A stretch of 64,000 nt of DNA from JAKVKY01 sp964293585 (GTDB taxonomy: Bacteria; Bacillota; Negativicutes; Acidaminococcales; Acidaminococcaceae), in assembly GCA_964293585.1 (NCBI GenBank), contig CAXYYS010000004.1, forward strand, positions 10,891 to 74,890, given 5' to 3'. The translations under genes and the position numbers were made by a program. The stretch's first letter is position 1, and each line of letters opens with the position of its first letter. The notes under the pieces are model-generated. The model had not been told where the DNA came from. It saw nothing but the letters and a program-made list of their open reading frames with translations, and did no database searches. Positions 57,747 through 64,000 of the stretch are shown one piece after another.

Positions 57747-59831
57747 ATGGCAGAAGATAAGGTACAGCTGCTGGCGGAAGCGGAAGCTTTGCGCAAGGAA
57801 CTGAGACATCACGAATATCTGTACTACGTGCTGGACCAGCCGTCCATCACCGATGCGGAATATGATAAAATGACCAACCGGCTGCGCTATATCGAAGCCC
57901 TGTACCCGGACGACGTGCCGGCGGATTCGCCCACGCGGCGGGTAGGCGGCCACGTGAACCCGGACTTTAGCCAGGTGCGCCATCTGACGCCGCTTTTAAG
58001 TCTGGGCAACGTGTACAGCACGGAAGAGATGGCAGCTTTTGTGCAGCGGGTCAAAGAAGGATTACCGGCGGATGCCAAGGTGGAGTTTGTGCTGGAGCCA
58101 AAGATTGACGGTCTGGCCTGCAGCCTGATTTACGAAAACGGGCGCCTGGTCCGGGCGGCTACCCGGGGAGACGGCAGCGTGGGCGAAAATGTCACCGCCA
58201 ACGTGCGCACCATCAAGGCCATTCCCCTGGTGCTGAACCTTCCCGAAGGGGAAACGGCGCCGGAGCTTTTGGATGTGCGGGGCGAGGTGTACATGCCCCG
58301 GCAGGCTTTTGTGAAACTAAACGCGGAACGCAGCGAGGCCGGGGAAAGTGAATTTGCCAATCCCAGGAATGCGGCGGCGGGCAGTCTGCGCCAGCTGGAT
58401 CCCAAGATTACGGCCCACCGTTCTTTAAGCTTTTTTGCCTACGGCGTAGGCGACGGCGCTAAGGAAAAACATTCCGAATCCCTGCAGATGCTGACCCGCT
58501 ACGGATTTAAAACTACGGAGCACTGGACTATCGCCACGGACGAAGCCGGCATTGACAGATTTATTGCCGAGCACGGCGCCCGCAGGCCTACCCTGGCTTA
58601 CGATACCGACGGCGCGGTAGCCAAGGTGAACGACGTCTGGCAGCAAAGAATTTTGGGCGCCACGGGCAAAGATCCCCGCTGGGCCATTGCCTACAAGTAC
58701 CCGCCCGAGCAGGCCAAGACCAAGCTCCTGGACATTGTGATTCAGGTAGGGCGTACAGGCGTCCTGACCCCGGCGGCGGTGCTGGAGCCGGTCAAGCTGT
58801 CCGGCAGTACGGTCAGCCGCGCCACCTTGCACAACGAAGATTTTATTAAGGAAAAAGATATCCGCATCGGTGACACGGTAGTCATCAACAAAGCGGCGGA
58901 AATTATTCCCGAAGTTTTATACGTGGTAAAAGAAGCACGTCCGGAAGGCACGGTGCCTTTCGCCATGCCGGAGCAATGCCCGGAATGTGAGTGGAAGGTG
59001 ACCCGCAAGGAAGGGGAATCTGCCTACCGCTGCACCAATCCTCACTGCCCCGCCCTGGGGCGCGAAGGCCTCATCCATTTTGCCAGCAAGGGCGCCATGG
59101 ATATCGAGGGCTGCGGCCCGGCGGTAATCGGCCAGCTTTTGGAAAAAGGTCTGGTCCACGACCCGGCGGATTTATACACGCTGACAAAAGAGCAACTTTT
59201 AACTTTGGACCGCATGGGCAGCAAGAGCGCCGACAATCTGTTAGCCGCCATCGAAAAAAGCAAGCACCAGGGCCTGGCTAAATTATTATTCGCCCTGGGC
59301 ATCCGCCACGTGGGCGCCAAAGGCGGACGCATCCTGGCGATGCAGTACGGTAAGATGAGTAAACTGCTGGAGGCGGAGACGGAAGAACTGTCCCAGCTTA
59401 ACGATATCGGTCCTGTGATCGCAGAAAGCGTAGTGACATATTTGGCCACGCCTGCCAATCAGGAACTGATCCGGCGCCTGGAAGTGGCCGGGGTGGAAAT
59501 GACACAGGCCAGCGCAACGGTGAACCAGAGCCATCCTTTCTTTGGCAAGACCATGGTCTTTACGGGAACTTTGCCCACTTTGGACCGGGCCACGGCACAA
59601 ACCATGGCGCAGGATGTAGGCGCCAAAGTTACCGGCAGTGTCAGCAAGAAAACTGATTTTGTGGTAGCCGGCAGCGAAGCGGGCAGCAAACTGGAAAAAG
59701 CGCAGCAGTTAGGCGTGCAGGTTTTGGACGAAGCAGAATTTTTAGCGCTGCTGGGAAATACAGCGGCGAAAGAAACTGCCGCTCCGGAAATTCCTGCTGC
59801 TAAAAAAGACAGCGAACCCAGTTTGTTTTAA
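57747..59831 (+). CDS. ligA: NAD-dependent DNA ligase
   Basis: 694 residues. Adenylated lysine in EPKIDGLA, NTase motif ATRGDGSVGENVT, the OB-fold, a four-cysteine zinc finger (CPECEWKV and CTNPHCPA), HhH motifs and a C-terminal BRCT domain (GKTMVFTGTLPTLDR). Seals nicks using NAD. AAGGAGG precedes ATG 57747. No oddity seen. Confidence 0.96.
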   Translation: MAEDKVQLLAEAEALRKELRHHEYLYYVLDQPSITDAEYDKMTNRLRYIEALYPDDVPADSPTRRVGGHVNPDFSQVRHLTPLLSLGNVYSTEEMAAFVQRVKEGLPADAKVEFVLEPKIDGLACSLIYENGRLVRAATRGDGSVGENVTANVRTIKAIPLVLNLPEGETAPELLDVRGEVYMPRQAFVKLNAERSEAGESEFANPRNAAAGSLRQLDPKITAHRSLSFFAYGVGDGAKEKHSESLQMLTRYGFKTTEHWTIATDEAGIDRFIAEHGARRPTLAYDTDGAVAKVNDVWQQRILGATGKDPRWAIAYKYPPEQAKTKLLDIVIQVGRTGVLTPAAVLEPVKLSGSTVSRATLHNEDFIKEKDIRIGDTVVINKAAEIIPEVLYVVKEARPEGTVPFAMPEQCPECEWKVTRKEGESAYRCTNPHCPALGREGLIHFASKGAMDIEGCGPAVIGQLLEKGLVHDPADLYTLTKEQLLTLDRMGSKSADNLLAAIEKSKHQGLAKLLFALGIRHVGAKGGRILAMQYGKMSKLLEAETEELSQLNDIGPVIAESVVTYLATPANQELIRRLEVAGVEMTQASATVNQSHPFFGKTMVFTGTLPTLDRATAQTMAQDVGAKVTGSVSKKTDFVVAGSEAGSKLEKAQQLGVQVLDEAEFLALLGNTAAKETAAPEIPAAKKDSEPSLF

Positions 59832-59881
59832 CGTAACTATTTTGGCGAAGCCTAAATAACTCCGCGAAAGGAAGGAAGAGC

Positions 59882-60997
59882 GTGCCCGTACATTTTGTTC
59901 ACAGCGTCCGCACCATCATGAAACGGGACCTGGTGCTGACCGGGGCCTGCGTGCTGGCCATCCTTTCGTCCTTAGCGGTACGGCCCCGGCTGGACTCCAT
60001 CAACTTTGAGGTGCTGGGTTTACTGCTGGCGCTGATGTTAGTCGTCAGCGGTTTTCGGCAGCTGCGGGTACTGGAATATGTAGGCCGGCAGCTGTTAAGC
60101 CGTTGTCCCACCTGGCCACAGGCTACGTTAGCTTTGATCGCCCTGCCATTTTTTAGTTCCATGGTAATTACCAACGATGTGGCGCTGCTGGTCTTTGTAC
60201 CTTTGGCCCTGACCTGCGGCCGCCAGTGTCACCGGGATGTGACCCGGACCGTGATCTGGCAGACGCTGGCCGCCAATCTGGGCAGCACCCTGACACCGAT
60301 GGGGAACCCGCAGAACTTATTTATCTATAGCCATTATCAGCTGGCCCTGGGCGCCTTTTTACAGACCACCGTGCTGGTAACGGTGCTGGCAGCGGTGTGG
60401 CTGATCTTTTTAGCCTGGAGCATGCCCGGACGCAGCCTGCGGTTACAACTGCCGGAAGTAGAACTGGGTTCCCGGGGGCAGTTAGTTTTTTACAGCCTGC
60501 TGCTCCTCTTGTGCCTGGCCGGCGTGTTCAGGATTTTAGATGTGCGCTATGCCGTGGTCATTACCGTGGCAGCAATCGCCCTGGGTAACCGGCGTTTATT
60601 CGGGCAGGTGGATTATTCCCTGCTCTGCACCTTCGTGGCCTTTTTCGTCTTTATCGGCAACATGGCCGCCTTGCCCCTGGTGCAGCAAACCAGCGGCGCC
60701 CTGCTGTACAGTTCCGGCGCCGTGTACCTGACCGGTCTGGTGCTGAGCCAGCTGGTCAGCAACGTACCTGCCACCATGCTGCTGGCGGGTTTTACCCAGG
60801 ATGCCAAAGCGCTGCTCTTAGGCGTGGACGTAGGCGGACTGGGAACCTTGATTGCCAGCATGGCCAGCGTCATCAGCTACAAATTTTTTGTGCAGGAGCA
60901 TCCCCACCAGACGGGCATTTATTTGCGCATGTTCCTGTTTTATAATTTCAGCGGCCTGGTGGTTTTAGGGTTGATAGTTTATCTGGTCTTAGTATGA
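59882..60997 (+). CDS. SLC13/ArsB-like anion permease
   Basis: 371 residues, about ten membrane helices. SSMVITNDVALLVFVP and NLGSTLTPMGNPQNLFIY form one helix-hairpin block, and QLVSNVPATMLLAGF the repeat-related second. This fits the ion-transporter superfamily branch containing ArsB, NhaD and CitMHS. Substrate unknown; smaller than the two DASS carriers at 13048 and 18447. GTG 59882 is chosen because GGAAGGAAG sits just upstream, while ATG 59918 has none. Confidence 0.78.
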   Translation: MPVHFVHSVRTIMKRDLVLTGACVLAILSSLAVRPRLDSINFEVLGLLLALMLVVSGFRQLRVLEYVGRQLLSRCPTWPQATLALIALPFFSSMVITNDVALLVFVPLALTCGRQCHRDVTRTVIWQTLAANLGSTLTPMGNPQNLFIYSHYQLALGAFLQTTVLVTVLAAVWLIFLAWSMPGRSLRLQLPEVELGSRGQLVFYSLLLLLCLAGVFRILDVRYAVVITVAAIALGNRRLFGQVDYSLLCTFVAFFVFIGNMAALPLVQQTSGALLYSSGAVYLTGLVLSQLVSNVPATMLLAGFTQDAKALLLGVDVGGLGTLIASMASVISYKFFVQEHPHQTGIYLRMFLFYNFSGLVVLGLIVYLVLV

Positions 60998-61003
60998 TAT
61001 AAT
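60995..61003 (+). promoter_or_regulatory. Extended -10 promoter of the OsmC gene
   Basis: TGATATAAT at the very end of the permease gene. The leader carries the hairpin TTGCCCC/GGGGCAA (61020-61037) with TTTTT a few bases later, which may end the permease transcript or attenuate OsmC. Confidence 0.5.
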
Positions 61004-61071
61004 AAGCTTAGCAATAAATTTGCCCCAGGCGGGGCAAGTAGGTTTTTATAATTTTAAAGGAGGTTTTACCT

Positions 61072-61455
61072 ATGATCACAGTAACCAGCAAACAAGCCAA
61101 ATATGCTATGGATGCCACCAACGGCACCGTGACGATTACGGCGGATGTACCTGCTACCCACGGCGGCAGCGGTAAATATTTAGCGCCTTTTGATTTACTG
61201 GCCAGCAGCTTTGCTGCCTGCCTGAACGCTACCTGCCGCATGCTTCTGGAAAAACGCGGCGTGGCTTATGACGAGATTATCGCCAAGGCCAACGTGGACC
61301 ATGCTGTGGCTGGCAAGACCGTGTTCTTCTATGCGCTGGAAATTAAGGGCAATATCCCCGAAGCCGACAAGAAAAAATATGTGGCGATGACTTTTAACGG
61401 CTGCCCGGTGCACAAAGCGCTCAGCAGCACGATTAGCTTTGAGGAAATGAAATAA
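61072..61455 (+). CDS. OsmC/Ohr-family protein, YhfA-like
   Basis: 127 residues. The two active-site cysteines are placed as in OsmC-like proteins: FAACLNATCRMLLEKRG and FNGCPVHKAL. These reduce organic hydroperoxides or handle thiol stress. AAAGGAGG precedes ATG 61072; AGGT in that site can pair with ACCT just before the ATG, so translation start may be partly masked. Confidence 0.85.
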   Translation: MITVTSKQAKYAMDATNGTVTITADVPATHGGSGKYLAPFDLLASSFAACLNATCRMLLEKRGVAYDEIIAKANVDHAVAGKTVFFYALEIKGNIPEADKKKYVAMTFNGCPVHKALSSTISFEEMK

Positions 61456-61460
61456 CCAAC

Positions 61461-62063
61461 ATGAAACGTGTGTTCTTACTGCTTCTGATAGTATGCCTGG
61501 CGGGAGCCGGGGTCTTTTACTATGCGAGCAGCCAGGCCAATAGTTTTACCGGCAGCTATACGGGACCCATGAAGGTGCCCGGCATAGGCTGGACCGCAGC
61601 CCGGATTAAAATTACCCGGGCGGATAAAGATTTTGAAATTTCCGGGACGGCGGGGCGCTACAAACGGCTGCCCACGGAACGGGAATGGCGGCTGGCCCAG
61701 GCTCAGGAACGGATCAAACATCCGCAGCCTCCCAAATCGGCGAGCGGTAAGATAAATCCACCGCTGCCGCCCAAACCGCCGGCCTTTTCCAGACCGTATC
61801 CGGCGCCGGCCACCTATCACTGGGTGGAAGATTTAGGCGCCACCTACCTGGGCAAAATGGTGGGTAGGCATCTGGTGCTGGACGCCCAGATGGGATTTGT
61901 GTTTACCGCGGGCAAAGTGCGGGGCACATTAACCATGCCGGACGGGACTGTCTTTAAGGCGGACACGCCGGAAAATTATCAGGCCATCAAGGACGAGCTG
62001 CGGGAAAAATTACTGCAGCAGGAACCCGGCGCCATTATTTTGAAGGAGACAGCAGAAAAGTAA
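61461..62063 (+). CDS. Conserved-looking hypothetical membrane-anchored protein
   Basis: 200 residues, not recognised. One N-terminal membrane helix (VFLLLLIVCLAGAGVFYYA), then a beta-rich extracytoplasmic part starting NSFTGSYTGPMKVPG, a Pro-rich insert (KINPPLPPKPPAFSRPYP) and a second beta part (LGKMVGRHLVLDAQMGFVF) with a charged helical tail. It starts five bases after the OsmC stop without its own strong ribosome site (GAGGAAATG upstream), so it is probably coupled to it. Confidence 0.65.
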   Translation: MKRVFLLLLIVCLAGAGVFYYASSQANSFTGSYTGPMKVPGIGWTAARIKITRADKDFEISGTAGRYKRLPTEREWRLAQAQERIKHPQPPKSASGKINPPLPPKPPAFSRPYPAPATYHWVEDLGATYLGKMVGRHLVLDAQMGFVFTAGKVRGTLTMPDGTVFKADTPENYQAIKDELREKLLQQEPGAIILKETAEK

Positions 62064-62066
62064 TAA

Positions 62067-62096
62067 AAACGGTTCGCGTTAGCGGACCGTTTTTTG
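62067..62096 (+). terminator. Terminator before the gat operon
   Basis: 9-bp stem ACGGTTCGC/GCGGACCGT with one mismatch-type pair, followed by a T-run. Confidence 0.8.
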
Positions 62097-62097
62097 T

Positions 62098-62126
62098 TTG
62101 GCTAAGCCCACGTTTTGTGATATAAT
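62098..62126 (+). promoter_or_regulatory. Promoter of gatC-gatA
   Basis: TTGGCT, 17-base spacer, TATAAT with TGN extension. The leader to gatC is about 100 bases; no riboswitch recognised. Confidence 0.7.
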
Positions 62127-62231
62127 AAAATATATTTTTTAAAGTGCCGGAACAGGCAAAAATTTTGTGGCCGCAACAGGCCCCGATTTTGACGCCGCCA
62201 CCGGCAAAAAAATCATTTGGAAGGTGACAAC

Positions 62232-62519
62232 ATGAAAGTAACGGAGAAAGATGTCAAATACATCGCCCAGCTCTCCCGTCTGGTGGTAGCTGATTCCGAG
62301 ATGCAAAAATTCACGGAACAGTTTAACCAGATCCTGAACTATGCCGATATCCTGCAAAAGATTAACACCGAAGGTGTGGAACCCACCGCCCACGTGCTGC
62401 CCATTAACAATGTGCTGCGCGAAGACGTGGCCCTGCCCGGTGTGACTAACGCCGAAGCTTTAAAGAACGCCCCGGCAGTACACAACGGCGGCTTTAAAGT
62501 ACCGCGCGTCATCGAATAA
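62232..62519 (+). CDS. gatC: Asp-tRNA(Asn)/Glu-tRNA(Gln) amidotransferase subunit C
   Basis: 95 residues. KVTEKDVKYIAQLSRL and TEQFNQILNYADILQKI, then the extended C-terminal belt VLREDVALPG, are GatC features. It holds GatA and GatB together. ATG 62232 with AAGGTG upstream. First gene of the gat operon. Confidence 0.93.
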   Translation: MKVTEKDVKYIAQLSRLVVADSEMQKFTEQFNQILNYADILQKINTEGVEPTAHVLPINNVLREDVALPGVTNAEALKNAPAVHNGGFKVPRVIE

Positions 62520-62533
62520 AGGAGGAAGCAGCT

Positions 62534-63997
62534 GTGGAATTGTATAAAGGAACCATCCACGAACTGCATGAGCAGCTCGTAAGTAAAAAGATCAGCGCCG
62601 TAGAACTGACCAACGCCATGTACGACCGTATTGGCGCCGTGGACGATCAGGTCAAGGCCTATCTGACCCTGGATAAAGCAGGCGCCCTGGCGCAGGCTGC
62701 CAAGGTAGACGCCAAGATTGCCGCCGGCGAAGCTATTAAGCCGTTGGCCGGTATTCCGGGTGCTATCAAGGATAATATCTGCATCAAAGGTTTAAAGACC
62801 ACCTGTTCTTCCAAGATTCTGGAGAACTACGAAGCTATTTATGACGCCCATGTCATTGAAAACTTAAAAGCCGACGAGACCATCTTTTTGGGCAAGACCA
62901 ACATGGATGAGTTCGCCATGGGCAGTACCACCGAAACCAGCCATTTCCAAACCACCCATAACCCCTGGGATTTGAACAAGGTCCCCGGCGGTTCCAGCGG
63001 CGGCAGCGCGGCAGCTATTGCCGCCGGGGAAGCCATCTGGTCCCTGGGCAGCGACACCGGCGGCTCTATCCGTCAGCCGGCATCTTTTAACGGCATCGTA
63101 GGCATTAAGCCCACGTACGGCCGCGTATCCCGTTACGGCTGCGTAGCGTTCGCCTCTTCTCTGGATCAGATCGGACCTATCACCCGCGATGTTACCGACG
63201 CCGCCATCGTGCTGAACACGATCTGCGGTGTGGATAAACACGATTCTACCAGCTTACCGGTAGACGTACCCGATTTTACCAAGGCGCTGCGCCAGGACGT
63301 GAAAGGCCTGCGCATCGGCCTGCCTAAAGAATTTTACGGCGCCGGCCTGGATCCCAAGGTGGATGCCGAGCTGAAAAAAGCCGTAGAAGTTTACCGCAGC
63401 CTGGGCGCAGAGATTGTGGACATTTCCCTGCCCAGCACCGAGTATGCGGTTATTACCTATTATATTATCGCGCCGGCAGAAGCCAGCGCCAACCTGGCCC
63501 GTTATGACGGCGTCCGCTACGGCTTTAGAGCCAGCAACGCCACCAGCGCTCCCGAGATGACCACCCTCAGCCGTACGGAAGGTTTCGGACCCGAAGTACG
63601 CCGCCGCATCATGCTGGGCACCTACGTGCTGAGCAGCGGTTATTACGATGCTTACTACAAAAAAGCCATGCAGGTCCGGACTTTGATCCGCCGGGAGTAC
63701 GACGAAGCTTTCAAAAAGTGCGACGTGCTCTTAACGCCTACCTCTCCGGTACCGGCTTACAATATTAACAGTCAGATGGACCCTCTGGCCATCTACCTGC
63801 TGGATGTGTGCACCATTCCAGTGAACCTGGCAGGCCTGCCGGGCATCAGCGTGCCCTGCGGTTTTGCAGACGGCATGCCCGTAGGTATGCAGCTGATCGG
63901 CAAACCTTTGGACGAAGAAACCGTGCTGCGGGCAGCTTATACCTTTGAACAGGCTACAAACTTCAGACAGCTGGCGCCTTTAGGAGGTAAGAAATAA
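62534..63997 (+). CDS. gatA: Asp-tRNA(Asn)/Glu-tRNA(Gln) amidotransferase subunit A
   Basis: 487 residues. The Ser-cisSer-Lys triad is visible: Lys in GAIKDNIC, cis-Ser in GGSSGGSAAA and nucleophile in GSDTGGSIRQPA. It frees ammonia from glutamine for GatB. GTG 62534 is fixed by AAAGGAGG 8 bases upstream. The last base of its TAA is the A of an ATG (63997-63999) preceded by AGGAGG, almost certainly the start of gatB, which lies outside the window. Confidence 0.95.
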   Translation: MELYKGTIHELHEQLVSKKISAVELTNAMYDRIGAVDDQVKAYLTLDKAGALAQAAKVDAKIAAGEAIKPLAGIPGAIKDNICIKGLKTTCSSKILENYEAIYDAHVIENLKADETIFLGKTNMDEFAMGSTTETSHFQTTHNPWDLNKVPGGSSGGSAAAIAAGEAIWSLGSDTGGSIRQPASFNGIVGIKPTYGRVSRYGCVAFASSLDQIGPITRDVTDAAIVLNTICGVDKHDSTSLPVDVPDFTKALRQDVKGLRIGLPKEFYGAGLDPKVDAELKKAVEVYRSLGAEIVDISLPSTEYAVITYYIIAPAEASANLARYDGVRYGFRASNATSAPEMTTLSRTEGFGPEVRRRIMLGTYVLSSGYYDAYYKKAMQVRTLIRREYDEAFKKCDVLLTPTSPVPAYNINSQMDPLAIYLLDVCTIPVNLAGLPGISVPCGFADGMPVGMQLIGKPLDEETVLRAAYTFEQATNFRQLAPLGGKK

Positions 63998-64000
63998 TGA

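Noticed and set aside
56958..57983. 341-codon minus-strand frame across the pcrA/ligA junction
   Set aside because: Lies antisense to two certain genes and lacks a start signal; low-complexity His/Gln/Val text typical of shadow frames.
62127..62231. T-box or other leader before gatC
   Set aside because: No T-box sequence or tRNA-like specifier found in about 100 bases.

Overview
The window reads as chromosome of a diderm member of the Firmicutes, most likely Negativicutes and plausibly Acidaminococcaceae (Phascolarctobacterium/Acidaminococcus). Seen in the sequence: an outer-membrane TpsB-type barrel and an ExbB-ExbD-TonB operon (an outer membrane to energise) sit beside Firmicutes-style genes (GatCAB, PcrA, LigA, a PASTA-tailed class B PBP, strong AAGGAGG ribosome sites, sigma-A-like promoters with 17-bp spacers). 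Three Na+/anion-permease family carriers fit an organism living on di- or tricarboxylates. The genus is inference, made without a database search.

Layout. 1-5.7 kb: TpsB C-terminus, a multi-PAS hybrid histidine kinase, exbB-exbD-tonB. 5.9-12.9 kb: universal stress protein, then on the minus strand phoU-phoB-phoR and a large PAS/degenerate-GGDEF/EAL/GAF protein. 13-20.9 kb: two DASS permeases, a MoxR ATPase, a bioY-bioD-bioA operon behind a BirA-type operator, and an AqpZ-like channel. 21.3-30.9 kb: an orphan PAS sensor, an LDH/MDH-family enzyme, a beta-helix lipoprotein, a MocR regulator lacking its PLP lysine, a TerB-like protein, tRNA-Gly(CCC), an orphan Hpt protein, a HlyD-type lipoprotein, a radical SAM protein and an NlpC/P60 hydrolase. 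31-39.8 kb: an enhancer-binding-type regulator cut by an in-frame TAG, trmB, ftsW-like and PBP genes, fhs, an atypical folD and a vanZ-like gene. 39.8-45.1 kb: a decaying 32-bp tandem repeat whose last unit carries a promoter, a complete ECF transporter (S-A-A-T), an NrdG-like activase and an AlaX-type editing protein. 45.2-51.8 kb: DedA, PAP2, an OmpR-type two-component system, a PepSY membrane protein and a double-DUF805 protein with 11-residue repeats. 51.9-64 kb: map, an AAA/DUF4143 ATPase flanked by an exact 44-bp repeat, ttcA-like, pcrA, ligA, an anion permease, OsmC, a hypothetical, and gatC-gatA.

How parts may work together: the hybrid kinase ends in a receiver and lacks an Hpt domain, while a free Hpt protein is encoded about 23 kb away, so they could form one phosphorelay. 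The kinase, the EAL protein and the orphan PAS protein share one C-terminal-type sensory module, suggesting one kind of signal feeding phosphotransfer, c-di-GMP and a third, output-less protein. The OmpR-type regulator gene and the downstream PepSY gene have the same direct-repeat/-10 geometry, suggesting a self-controlled regulon. I see no prophage, transposase, CRISPR array or rRNA. The most unusual items are the tandem repeat turned promoter, the shared sensory module, and several family members missing diagnostic residues (FolD, MocR, LDH, GGDEF, GAFTGA).
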